Below are positions 1 to 7,288 of a stretch of 17,723 nt of DNA, piece by piece. The DNA comes from JALYUA01 sp038253555 (GTDB lineage Bacteria > Acidobacteriota > Thermoanaerobaculia > UBA5066 > Gp7-AA6), in NCBI GenBank assembly GCA_038253555.1, contig JBBSGZ010000078.1, forward strand, positions 1 to 17,723. Reading direction: 5' to 3'. A model generated the notes under the pieces. The model had not been told where the DNA came from. It ran no database searches and saw only the letters and a program-made list of their open reading frames with translations. How positions within the stretch are numbered: position 1 is the stretch's first letter; every line of letters begins with the position of its first letter. Position numbers and translations under genes: made by a program.

Positions 1-986
1 AGCTGGTAGTAGTGGAGCGCCGCGAGCTTCGCGCTCACCAGATCCGGAGAGTTGCGCACGTTCCTGAACCCGGCCTTCGCGCCGACCGGATACTGGTCCG
101 CATTCTTCTGGATCCGAGGATCGAAGAATGTCCCCTTGCCGTGCATCTGCGTAATCGCGACGTACGCGTTCCAGTACGGCACGGATCCCCAGCCGTTGTA
201 CGTGTGGAGATTGACGCCCGCCAGCCCGAAGGCCGCCGGGATCAGGGTCGCCGCGGACCTGCCGTCGGGCCGGAATCCCTTTCCGTCCAGATCGAGCTCG
301 GCATCGTACTTCCCCGGGCCCCACGCCATGAGGACCTTCTTGACCGTCGCTTCATCCGCGCCGAGCAGGTCCTCGAAGGGCTTCAGGTTGGGAGCCATCG
401 CCACGATGGCGCCGACGTTCAGATCCCGGTTGGGCCAGCCGTCCAGACGCCGGCCGATCCCCTTCGCGAACGAATCGTCGACCGTCGAGTGACAGAAGGC
501 ACAGCGAATGCCGATGCCGGTGACTTTCCTGGTGTCCTTGTCCACGATGGCCTTGACCCCGACGACGGCGTCCGCTTTGAGAAGCTCCAGCGTCGTCTCG
601 GGGTTTTCGAGGCTCACGCTGCCCTTCTTGAGGACCTCTCCCAGGATTTTCGGGAGCTTTCCGATGTCGACCTTCAGCCCGACTTTCAGGGCATCGATCG
701 CCTTCAGCCCCGGGCCGACCCCCCCCTGCTTTTCGCCGAGGATCGCCTCGTGGAGCCGGGTCTTGGCCCAGAACTCTTCGCTCCCGAAGGTGTCGTAGCG
801 GAAGGTCTCCCGCCCTTCCTTGAGCATTCGTTCCGAGTTGTCCTCGATGTCGTCCCGTTGACCTGAGACCTGTTTCTTTTCCGACGCGACGGCCGGGTTG
901 GTCTGAACGCTTCTCGGCCCGGACAGACAGGAAAACACCACCAGGACTACGGGAACCAGAGGAAAAATCCATCGTTGGCGCGCCAT
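1..986 (-). CDS. Lipoprotein c-type cytochrome, cytochrome-c-peroxidase-like di-heme family (partial)
   Basis: The frame runs leftward from ATG at 986 and is still open at base 1, so about 328 N-terminal residues are present. AGGAGG lies at 991-996, 4 nt before the ATG. The first 20 residues are a short basic start, a hydrophobic stretch and VFSC, a plausible lipobox with Cys20, suggesting an outer-membrane or periplasmic lipoprotein. One heme c site, CAFCH, is at residues 162-166, followed by the conserved stretch GRRLDGWPNRDLNVGAIV. Related proteins with this segment and the nearby NLHTYNGWG and MHGKGTFFD motifs normally carry a second CxxCH in the C-terminal part, which would lie outside the window. 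The role is probably periplasmic electron transfer or peroxide/organic substrate oxidation; the substrate is unknown. It is divergent from the sigma factor gene, so a shared control region is possible. I am sure of a c-type cytochrome, less sure of the peroxidase-like assignment. Confidence 0.85.
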   Translation of the reverse strand, partial: MARQRWIFPLVPVVLVVFSCLSGPRSVQTNPAVASEKKQVSGQRDDIEDNSERMLKEGRETFRYDTFGSEEFWAKTRLHEAILGEKQGGVGPGLKAIDALKVGLKVDIGKLPKILGEVLKKGSVSLENPETTLELLKADAVVGVKAIVDKDTRKVTGIGIRCAFCHSTVDDSFAKGIGRRLDGWPNRDLNVGAIVAMAPNLKPFEDLLGADEATVKKVLMAWGPGKYDAELDLDGKGFRPDGRSAATLIPAAFGLAGVNLHTYNGWGSVPYWNAYVAITQMHGKGTFFDPRIQKNADQYPVGAKAGFRNVRNSPDLVSAKLAALHYYQ

Positions 987-1215
987 AGATCCTCCTGAAG
1001 TCAACACAGTCAACGCGATACGCGCTTCCGCCACTGAGAACCCGCCGTTCGAGGCCCCGTGTTCGCGACGCGCGACCGCGGGCAGCGTTCCTTTGCCCGA
1101 ATAGAGTGTCTGGATCTCCCTGCGGTGACGAAATTTTTGAGAATTTAAGAAAAGATGCCACCGTTCGCGGACGGAGGAACTCCGTAGGGTCAGCAGTCGA
1201 AGGAGAGGATCGAAG
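987..1215. promoter_or_regulatory. Divergent intergenic region between cytochrome and sigma factor genes
   Basis: These 229 bp separate two divergent starts and must hold both promoters. The only clearly AT-rich island is at about 1130-1155; within it AAATT (1131-1135) and AATTT (1142-1146) form an inverted pair. No convincing sigma-70 -35/-10 pair with standard spacing was found. No coding frame is supported here. Confidence 0.45.
1171..1185 (+). promoter_or_regulatory. Perfect 6-bp inverted repeat in the sigma factor leader
   Basis: ACGGAG, loop GAA, CTCCGT. It lies 15 nt upstream of the ribosome binding site (AGGAGAGG, 1201-1208) of the ECF sigma gene. It could be an operator or a small RNA hairpin. 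There is no T-run after it, so it is not a standard terminator. Confidence 0.35.
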
Positions 1216-1926
1216 ATGACGCGGAAAACGCCGACAGAGGTTTCGATGGGAGAAGCCATGACGGATGACCAGCTCGTCCGGCGTGTTCTGACAGGCGAGA
1301 CGGCGTTCTTCGAGAATCTTCTTCACCGGCACAGTCAACAGGTCTATCGGGCTGCGCGCGCGATCCTGCGAAATGACGAGGAAGCAGCCGACGTCGTTCA
1401 GGAGACCTATCTCCGGGCGTACCGAAACCTCAAACAGTTCGCCGGTCGCGCCAAGTTCTCCACCTGGCTGACCAGGATCGCGGTCTACGAAGCTCGGGCC
1501 CGTTATCGGATGAACAGAACCCGGGGCGATAGGGCCGAAGGGTCCGCCAGGGCAGTCCGGGAAGAGCCCACTTCCGAGCTCGACCCGGAGAAAAGAGTGT
1601 TGGTCGGAGAGGTCGGAACGATGATGGAGGCGGCGATCGATGCTCTCCCAGATCTGTATCGGACGGTTTTTGTCTTGCGAAACGTGGAGGAACTGAGCAC
1701 CGCCGATACCGCCGCGTGCTTGAACCTGTCGCAAGATGCCGTGAAGACCCGGCTCCGCCGTGCCAGGGCATTGCTCCGAAAACGGCTCTACGCTTCCGCC
1801 GGACCGGCGCGCCGGGAGGCCTTTCGATTCGCGGGGAAAAGGTGTCTTCGGATGTGGGTCGAAAAAATCTTTCCGGCGATCCGATCGTTCGGACCGCCGG
1901 CGACTCGCCCTGCACGCACGCCGTAG
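1216..1926 (+). CDS. ECF-family RNA polymerase sigma factor
   Basis: The 236-residue protein directs RNA polymerase to a specific promoter set. Region 2 spans about residues 19-95, with the DVVQETYLRAYRNLKQF core-binding and -10 segment followed by FSTWLTRIAVYEARARYR. A linker with charged residues follows, then region 4 at about 137-191 with DLYRTVFVLRNVEELSTADTA and the helix-turn-helix LSQDAVKTRLRRARALLRKRL. A C-terminal tail with FAGKRC (205-210) resembles the short Cys-bearing extension seen in some RpoE-like ECF factors. AGGAGAGG at 1201-1208 supports ATG 1216; ATG 1258 (preceded by GGGAG) is an alternative giving a start right at region 2. No anti-sigma gene is adjacent: upstream is the divergent cytochrome and downstream an oxidoreductase. 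Targets are unknown; self-regulation and control of the cytochrome are reasonable guesses only. Confidence 0.93.
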   Translation: MTRKTPTEVSMGEAMTDDQLVRRVLTGETAFFENLLHRHSQQVYRAARAILRNDEEAADVVQETYLRAYRNLKQFAGRAKFSTWLTRIAVYEARARYRMNRTRGDRAEGSARAVREEPTSELDPEKRVLVGEVGTMMEAAIDALPDLYRTVFVLRNVEELSTADTAACLNLSQDAVKTRLRRARALLRKRLYASAGPARREAFRFAGKRCLRMWVEKIFPAIRSFGPPATRPARTP

Positions 1927-2037
1927 CCCGATCGGATCACCGGACACGGATGGTTTCGTCGATTCGGTGTGCTCTTTCCGCGATCAGATACCCTCGTCGC
2001 CGCCGACACGGGAAGCCCGACGCCAGGGGAGACCGGT

Positions 2038-3429
2038 ATGCCGACGACGAAGAGTGACCACGCTTACGACGTCCTGATCATCGGAGGAGGTCAGGCCGGA
2101 GTTCCCCTCGCCCACGCGCTTGCAGGGCAGGGCAGGCGCGTCGCGCTCGCGGAGCGAAAGGAACTGGGAGGCTCCTGCGTCAACTTCGGCTGCACTCCGA
2201 CGAAATCCGTCATCGCATCGGCGAGGGTCGCCCACCTCGCGCGGCGCGGCAACGAATTCGGGCTGACGATTCCAAGAGTCGAAGTGGATTTCCCTCGCGT
2301 GCTCGCGCGCGCCAGGGGCATCGTGACCCAGTCCCGGGTTGGCCTGCGAAAGGGATTCGCTGAGAGCTCGAATCCGAGGCTCCTCCGCGGGCATGCCCGC
2401 TTCGTCGGAAAGAAACGCCATCTCTTCCAGCTTCGGGTCGGAGACCTGGACGTGACGGCCCGCCAGGTCGTGCTCGACACCGGAACGCGGAGCCGGATTC
2501 CCGAGGTCGAAGGGCTGGATCGCATCGAATACCTCGAGGCCGGCAACTGGCTGCAACACCCGGAACTTCCGGGTCACCTCGCGGTCATCGGCGGAAGCTA
2601 CACGGGGCTGGAGATGGCCCAGTTTTACCGGAGAATGGGGAGCCGCGTCACGGTGATCGAGGAAGGCGATCGAATCACCGCGCGGGAAGACCCGGACGTC
2701 GCTGCCGCCATGCAGCAGTTCCTGGAGTCCGAAGAGATCGTCTTCCGGCTGAACACGAGGCTCGATCGGGTCGCCAAAGGGAGAGACCTTCTTCGGCTAA
2801 CTCTGCGAGAGGGCAGGAAGGCTTCGACGCTCGCCGCCTCTCATCTCTTCCTCGCCGCCGGCCGGAAGCCCAACACGGACGATCTCGGGCTGGACAAGGT
2901 CGGCGTGAAGGTCGGCCCGGAGGGAATCGTCGCGACCGACAAGCGTCTCGCGACCAACGTCCGGGGGATCTGGGCGGCCGGAGACATCCGCGGCGGTCCG
3001 ATGTTCACCCACACGGCCTGGGACGACTATCGCATCCTGTCCTCGCAGATCGCGGGCGACCGGTCACGCACGACCGACCGCATCGTCCCGTATGCCGTCT
3101 ATACCGACCCCCAGCTCGGCCGGGCCGGCTTGACGGAAGAGGAGGCGCGCAAGACGGGACGCCGAATCCGCATTGGCCGATTCGAGATGAAGAAGAACGG
3201 CAAGGCAAAAGAGATCGGGGAGCCGGAGGGTTTCGTCAAGGTGATCGTGGATGCCCGGACCCGGCGGATCCTCGGCGCCGCCGTGCTTTCGGCCGAGGGA
3301 GCGGAGCTCATTCACCTCTTCATCGAGATCATGAACGCGAAGGCTCCCTGCACGGTGATCGAAGAAGCCATCCACATCCATCCGACGCTGGCCGAAGCGG
3401 TGCAGAGCGCGGTCGCGGCCCTCGATTGA
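2038..3429 (+). CDS. Flavin-dependent pyridine nucleotide-disulfide oxidoreductase, MerA/dihydrolipoamide dehydrogenase-like
   Basis: The 463-residue class I flavoprotein has the usual order: FAD-binding GGGQAG (16-21), redox disulfide in GGSCVNFGCTPTKS (Cys47, Cys52), NAD(P)-binding GGSYTG (185-190), the second FAD motif ending in IWAAGDIRGG, and a C-terminal dimerisation domain with HIHPTLAE (His448, Glu453). Enzymes of this family move electrons from NAD(P)H through FAD and the Cys pair to a disulfide, metal or other acceptor. True mercuric reductases end in a vicinal Cys-Cys pair and often start with a metal-binding domain; both are absent, so mercury reduction is unlikely and databases' 'mercuric reductase' label would mislead. 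AGGGGAG at 2025-2031, 6 nt before ATG 2038, fixes the start; an in-frame upstream ATG at 1969 has no such site. The stop overlaps the start of the next gene, so the two are probably co-translated. Cytoplasmic. Confidence 0.9.
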   Translation: MPTTKSDHAYDVLIIGGGQAGVPLAHALAGQGRRVALAERKELGGSCVNFGCTPTKSVIASARVAHLARRGNEFGLTIPRVEVDFPRVLARARGIVTQSRVGLRKGFAESSNPRLLRGHARFVGKKRHLFQLRVGDLDVTARQVVLDTGTRSRIPEVEGLDRIEYLEAGNWLQHPELPGHLAVIGGSYTGLEMAQFYRRMGSRVTVIEEGDRITAREDPDVAAAMQQFLESEEIVFRLNTRLDRVAKGRDLLRLTLREGRKASTLAASHLFLAAGRKPNTDDLGLDKVGVKVGPEGIVATDKRLATNVRGIWAAGDIRGGPMFTHTAWDDYRILSSQIAGDRSRTTDRIVPYAVYTDPQLGRAGLTEEEARKTGRRIRIGRFEMKKNGKAKEIGEPEGFVKVIVDARTRRILGAAVLSAEGAELIHLFIEIMNAKAPCTVIEEAIHIHPTLAEAVQSAVAALD

Positions 3430-3506
3430 AACCCGCGGATCTCGCGGGGCGAGTGAAACCCGCTGACCTCGCGGGGCGAGTGAAATCCGCGGACCTCGCC
3501 CGGCTC
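3426..3506 (+). repeat. 27-bp tandem repeat, 3 copies, at the start of the PF10091 gene
   Basis: Copies are 3426-3452, 3453-3479 and 3480-3506. Copies 1 and 2 differ at only a few bases; copy 3 diverges near its 3' end. Being a multiple of 3, the repeat keeps the frame and encodes three versions of (V/M)K(P/S)ADLA. Copies 2 and 3 each begin with a GTG preceded by GGGGCGA, so the repeat multiplies possible translation starts. Confidence 0.9.
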
Positions 3507-4775
3507 CAATCGGACACGTTCGGGTACTTCATTCACGAGGCCAATCCAGGCAACGGCCTCGTGCGGGACAACACCCGCTATGGCGCCCCCTCGAGCATCG
3601 CGGCCGTCGGGCTCGCGCTGTCGTGCTATCCGGCGGGAGTCGAGCGGCAGTACATGACGCGGGACGAGGCGGTCGAAAGAACGGCCGTGACGCTGCGCTT
3701 CTTCGCGAAGAGTGCTCACGGGCCGGAGAAGGACGCGACGGGGTATCGCGGCTTTTACTACCACTTTCTGGATATGAAGAGAGGCGTTCGTGCGCACGAA
3801 TGCGAGCTCTCCACGATCGACTCCGCCATCCTATTTGCGGGGATGCTCTGCGCCGCGGCGTACTTCGACCGGAAGTCCGCGGGCGAGCGGGAAATCCGGC
3901 TTCTCGCCGACCGTCTCTACCGCCGCGCCGACTGGCGGTGGGCCTTGAACGGAGGGAAAGCGGTCTCGCACGGCTGGACTCCGGAAAGCGGCTTTCTTCG
4001 TTACCGGTGGCGGGGCTACAACGAGGCCCTCCTCCTCTATGTGCTCGGCCTCGGATCTCCGAGTCACCCTCTCCCGCGGGACAGCTTCGCCGCGTGGTCG
4101 GCGACGTACCGCTGGACGAAGCTCTACGGCTACGAGTTTCTCTACGCCGGTCCTCTCTTCATCCATCAGCTCTCGCACGTCTGGATCGATTTCCGGGGAA
4201 TCTCCGACGACTTCATGGGGGAGAAGGAGATCGATTACTTCGAGAACAGCCGCCGCGCGACGTTAGTCCAGCAGAAGTACGCGATCCGCAACCCTCGGAA
4301 GTTCAAAGGCTACGGCGAGTTTGTCTGGGGAATCTCGGCCAGCGCGGGACCGGGCCGCGCGGTCCGGCGGATCCGAGGCCGCCGCCGCCTGTTCTACGAC
4401 TACCTCGGTCGCGGCGTGCCGTCCGGGCCGGACGACGGCACGCTCTCGCCTTGGGCCGCGGTCGCCTCGCTCCCGTTCGCGCCCGAGATCGTGCTACCGA
4501 CGATTCAGGCATTCACGAGCGAGTATCCCGACACGCGCAGCGAGTATGGGTTCCTCTGCAGCCTCAACCCGACCTTCGCGGACGACTCTGAAAGCCCCGG
4601 TTCGAAGGGCGCGGTCTGGGTCGCGGGGGGCTACTACGGTCTCGACCAGGGCCCGGTCGTGCTGATGATCGAGAACTTCCGCTCCGGCCTCATCTGGCGG
4701 CTCATGCGCGGATGTCCCTACCTCGTCCGGGGGCTTCGCCGTGCCGGTTTCTCAGGAGGATGGCTTGGGAAGTGA
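3426..4775 (+). CDS. PF10091 glucoamylase-like / GH144-related protein
   Basis: This protein (up to 449 residues) carries the hallmarks of the PF10091 family, whose characterised members are (alpha/alpha)6-barrel enzymes acting on beta-1,2-glucans (GH144). Visible blocks are SIAAVGLALSCYP, GFYYHFLDM, ELSTIDSAILFAGML (127-141), RWRGYNEALLLYVLGLGSP (194-212), QLSHVWIDFRG, ENSRRATLVQQKYAI, GYGEFVWGISASAGPG, PDDGTLSPWAAVASLPFAPE (335-353) and GLDQGPVVLMIENFRSGLIWRL. Relatives usually read WG(I/L)TASDGP; here the Asp is Ala307, so activity may be altered. There is no signal peptide, implying a cytoplasmic protein. The first possible start is TTG 3426, overlapping the previous stop, but GTG 3453 and GTG 3480 lie in identical repeat contexts preceded by GGGG and may be the real starts. 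The substrate is not readable; glycan processing is inferred from family only. Confidence 0.85.
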   Translation: MKPADLAGRVKPADLAGRVKSADLARLQSDTFGYFIHEANPGNGLVRDNTRYGAPSSIAAVGLALSCYPAGVERQYMTRDEAVERTAVTLRFFAKSAHGPEKDATGYRGFYYHFLDMKRGVRAHECELSTIDSAILFAGMLCAAAYFDRKSAGEREIRLLADRLYRRADWRWALNGGKAVSHGWTPESGFLRYRWRGYNEALLLYVLGLGSPSHPLPRDSFAAWSATYRWTKLYGYEFLYAGPLFIHQLSHVWIDFRGISDDFMGEKEIDYFENSRRATLVQQKYAIRNPRKFKGYGEFVWGISASAGPGRAVRRIRGRRRLFYDYLGRGVPSGPDDGTLSPWAAVASLPFAPEIVLPTIQAFTSEYPDTRSEYGFLCSLNPTFADDSESPGSKGAVWVAGGYYGLDQGPVVLMIENFRSGLIWRLMRGCPYLVRGLRRAGFSGGWLGK

Positions 4776-4939
4776 CCCTGGTTCCCGGATCGCTTTCCAG
4801 GCGAAGGGCGAAGGGCGAAGGGCGAACGGCGGAGGGCGAAGGGCGGAGGGCGTCACGTCCGTTCCGGGTCCGACGACCCGCGGGGCGCGGCTGTTCGTTC
4901 CCGGTCGACCTCACGCGGGACGCGGTCGAGGCCGACGCT
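4776..4939. other. Convergent intergenic region with GC-rich repeat
   Basis: These 164 bp separate converging genes, so transcription from both sides should stop here. A small hairpin, CGGGTC-CGAC-GACCCG (4865-4880), is present but lacks a T-run on either strand, so I cannot call an intrinsic terminator. The heptamer repeat is listed separately. No gene is supported. Confidence 0.5.
4801..4849. repeat. Heptamer tandem repeat, 7 units
   Basis: Seven consecutive 7-bp units: GCGAAGG three times, then GCGAACG, GCGGAGG, GCGAAGG and GCGGAGG. It is intergenic between converging genes. The related GGGCGAG pattern recurs at about 9746-9780 in another intergenic gap, suggesting a dispersed GC-rich simple-repeat family in this genome. 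Confidence 0.9.
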
Positions 4940-6040
4940 TCAACCTTTCGTGGTTTCCTTCGAGGTGATCTCGTAGTGGAAACTGTCCGGGTCCAGGCTG
5001 TCGAGCCTGCCCTGCGCGGTCTCCGCCTGCGGGTACATGAAGAAGGGGACCGGGGGACCGCTCGATCCCGGAAGCGCGACGTCGTGCGCGAAGTTGAACG
5101 CCATCCAGTTCATTTCCCAGAAGCCGAGAAGCCGGGCGCGGGCCTTCGTCACCATCTCGTCGGCGAGCGGGCGATTGCCGGGCGGCTCTTCGAGAATGAC
5201 CTTCCGAACGTCGGCGGGGTCCACCGGCACCCAGCCGTAGCCCGTGAGGTAGACCTCGGCGCGGCAGTGCTGGGATTTCGTCACCTTCTCCGACGAGGCG
5301 CCGAGGCTCTTGTATCCGAGCTCCGATTTGGCGACGCGGATGCCGTAGACGTCACGCGCCGGCAGCCCTGCCGAGCGGGCCAGACCGACGTAGAGCGCGT
5401 TTAAATCGGCGCACTTGCCGCCCAAATCCCCGGATTCCAGCAGAAAGCGGATGTCGCCGACGCCGCAGCCGCGCGTCCTGGGATTTCGGAAGGTGTTGTC
5501 CACGATCCAGTCGTAGAGGGCTCGTGCCTTCTCGACGTCCGTCTTCGCGTCCTTCGTGGCGGTGGCCGCCGTCGCCCGGACGATGCCGTCGGTCGGAATG
5601 TACTTCGTCGGTTCGAGGAAGTGCTTCAGCTCCGCGGCGTCGGCTTTCGGGGCCTTGCCCCTCGACGGTCCCGAAAGGTCGACCGTGTAGTCCTTAGTCG
5701 AGACCCGGCTCGTCAGGGTCAAGACGGGTTTGGTGCCCTCCGGGAACTTCGCGGCGACGATCCCGAGGCCGTCCTCCTTGTTCTCGAAAATCTTCGCCTG
5801 CCCGCCCCGGGCCTCGAACTCGTTCGACAGCGTCCTCTGGAAGGGTGTTTTCGAAACGAGGGCCGCGGGCAGCCAGACCAGCGTCGGTCCGGAGGGCTTG
5901 AGAATTTCGACGCGGGTCGTGACCTCGAACGTGCGCCAGTCGCCGGTGGGGACTCCGGCCGCAAGGAGGCGCCGGCTCCCTGGAAACGCGAGGCTCGCCG
6001 ACGCGGCGGCCGAGGCTCGGAGAAAATCGCGACGATTCAT
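4940..6040 (-). CDS. Tat-exported transglutaminase-like protein
   Basis: The 366-residue protein opens with a twin-arginine signal, NRRDFLRAS, then a hydrophobic Ala-rich stretch to about residue 28, so it is exported folded to the periplasm. An N-terminal beta-rich region (about 35-125) matches the transglut_N-like part of such proteins. The transglutaminase-like core follows: ARALYDWIVDNTFRNPRTRG, then GGKCADLNALYVGLARSAGLPAR with the nucleophile Cys210, QHCRAEVYLTGYGWVPVDPAD with His258 and Asp274, a complete Cys-His-Asp triad. Bacterial members are usually proteases or peptidoglycan/protein-modifying hydrolases; the substrate is unknown. The start has only a weak AGGT upstream, but the Tat motif directly after ATG supports it. 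It follows the importer genes on the same strand after 138 bp, so it could be the last gene of that operon or have its own promoter. Confidence 0.88.
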   Translation of the reverse strand: MNRRDFLRASAAASASLAFPGSRRLLAAGVPTGDWRTFEVTTRVEILKPSGPTLVWLPAALVSKTPFQRTLSNEFEARGGQAKIFENKEDGLGIVAAKFPEGTKPVLTLTSRVSTKDYTVDLSGPSRGKAPKADAAELKHFLEPTKYIPTDGIVRATAATATKDAKTDVEKARALYDWIVDNTFRNPRTRGCGVGDIRFLLESGDLGGKCADLNALYVGLARSAGLPARDVYGIRVAKSELGYKSLGASSEKVTKSQHCRAEVYLTGYGWVPVDPADVRKVILEEPPGNRPLADEMVTKARARLLGFWEMNWMAFNFAHDVALPGSSGPPVPFFMYPQAETAQGRLDSLDPDSFHYEITSKETTKG

Positions 6041-6178
6041 GTGTTACCTCGTTTTCAGACCCGCGGACGGCCCTACCGTACACCCGGCCGGCCGCCTTTT
6101 CGACGGATTGTCCTGCCTCGGTTCCGAGCCGGAGGACGTCCGCCCTTTTCAAAGGACTGAAACACGGAAAGATGAGGG
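6041..6178 (-). other. Intergenic spacer between the MalG-type permease and transglutaminase genes
   Basis: The 138 bp hold short palindromes (CCTCGGTTCCGAG at 6116-6128, CCTTTTCAAAGG at 6144-6155) but no strong GC stem with a T-run on the minus strand. Read-through from the importer genes is therefore possible. No gene is supported. Confidence 0.4.
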
Positions 6179-7288
6179 CTATTTCACCGCCCCGGTCGTC
6201 ATCCCGGAGATGAAGTAATCGAGCGACAGGGCATACACGATCACGACGGGAACCGACCCCAGAACCGCGGCCGCCATCAGCGGACCCCAGAAGTACACGT
6301 CCCCCCGCACCATGTCCACCGTGATCCCGACCGGCAGCGTCCGATTGACCGTCGAGCTGATGAAGGTCAGGCCGTAGACGTACTCCTGGAATGACAGGGT
6401 GAAGGCGAAGATCGCCGCGGTGATGATTCCCGGCAGAACCACGGGGATGACGACCAGCCGGAGCATCTGCATGCGCGTGGCGCCGTCTAAGAGCGCCCGC
6501 TCCTCGATCTCCTTCGGGACGCTCCGGAAGAATCCCATGAGGAGCCACGTGCAGAAGGGCACGGTGAAGGTCGGGTACGTCAGGATCAGAGACCAGATGG
6601 TGTTGTCGATCTTCAACGCCCCCACGAATTGCGAGAACGGAATGAACAGAATCGTGGGTGGGATCAGGTAGGTCAGGAAGATGACGATGCCGAGCATCCG
6701 GTTCCCTCGAAAGTCGAGGCGCGCCAGCGCGTACGCCGCCGGGACGGCGAGGAGGAGCGTGATCAGCATCACGACGAGCCCCGTGATCAGGCTGACCCGA
6801 AGCCACCGATAGAAGGGCGTCGAGACCAGATACCTGTAGTGCGTCAGGCTCGGGCTCGCCACCTCGATGAACCCGATCACCTCGTTGGGGTGCGCGACTG
6901 TTCCCGACGGGACGCGGATCGCGGCCAGCTTCCCATCCACCGGGCTCTCGATTTTCCGAGAGCCGACGAAGGCTATCGGCTCGGGATTCTGCACGCTGTC
7001 GCTGCGCGTCGTCGCCGCGCCCTGGACGACTTTCCACTGGATGACGCCCTCCGCGAACGAGGCCGGGACGATGATGTCCTTGTGGTACGGCTTGTGAGTG
7101 TTTCCGTCGACGCTCGAGAACCAGAACGGGTTGCGCTTCAAGTCGTAGAGGTTCGGGTCGGCCTTCAACGAAGTGATCAGCATCCAGTAGAAGGGGAAGA
7201 GCGCGAAGGCGAGAAACGGCGCCAGACCGGCGTAGGAAATGAGCGACGGGCGAATGCGGCGCCAGAGCAGGAACCCGCGCGAGCTCAC
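6179..7288 (-). CDS. Carbohydrate ABC importer permease, MalG-type (CUT1), with inserted lipoyl-like domain
   Basis: This 369-residue inner-membrane protein is one of two channel subunits. The first membrane helix is at about 16-40. The BPD_transp_1 core begins near residue 157 (TPFYRWLRVSLITGLVVMLIT) with further helices, and the EAA loop that docks on the ATPase is at 262-287 (EERALLDGATRMQMLR...PG). Standard MalG-type proteins are about 280-300 residues; the excess is an insert at about 60-155 after helix 1, predicted periplasmic. Its middle (SPVDGKLAAIRVPSGTVAHPNEVIGFIE) reads like a barrel-sandwich lipoyl/HlyD hairpin without the modified Lys. The start is GTG at 7288, overlapping the preceding stop as GTGA, so translation is coupled. 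Assignment as a permease is certain; the role of the insert is unknown. Confidence 0.93.
   Translation of the reverse strand: MSSRGFLLWRRIRPSLISYAGLAPFLAFALFPFYWMLITSLKADPNLYDLKRNPFWFSSVDGNTHKPYHKDIIVPASFAEGVIQWKVVQGAATTRSDSVQNPEPIAFVGSRKIESPVDGKLAAIRVPSGTVAHPNEVIGFIEVASPSLTHYRYLVSTPFYRWLRVSLITGLVVMLITLLLAVPAAYALARLDFRGNRMLGIVIFLTYLIPPTILFIPFSQFVGALKIDNTIWSLILTYPTFTVPFCTWLLMGFFRSVPKEIEERALLDGATRMQMLRLVVIPVVLPGIITAAIFAFTLSFQEYVYGLTFISSTVNRTLPVGITVDMVRGDVYFWGPLMAAAVLGSVPVVIVYALSLDYFISGMTTGAVK

Noticed and set aside
12..866. A long plus-strand frame antisense to the cytochrome
   Set aside because: No family resemblance; a GC-rich mirror of the cytochrome gene.
352..1947. A 531-codon minus-strand frame across the sigma factor and cytochrome
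   Set aside because: It is antisense to the sigma factor and out of frame with the cytochrome, which has the heme motif and ribosome site.
2038..3429. Mercuric reductase and a mercury-resistance locus
   Set aside because: The C-terminal vicinal Cys pair and the N-terminal metal-binding domain are missing, and no merR, merT or merP is nearby.
4801..4849. CRISPR array
   Set aside because: Units are 7 bp with no spacers; it is a simple tandem repeat.
4865..4880. Intrinsic terminator at the convergent junction
   Set aside because: The stem is only 6 bp and no T-run follows on either strand.
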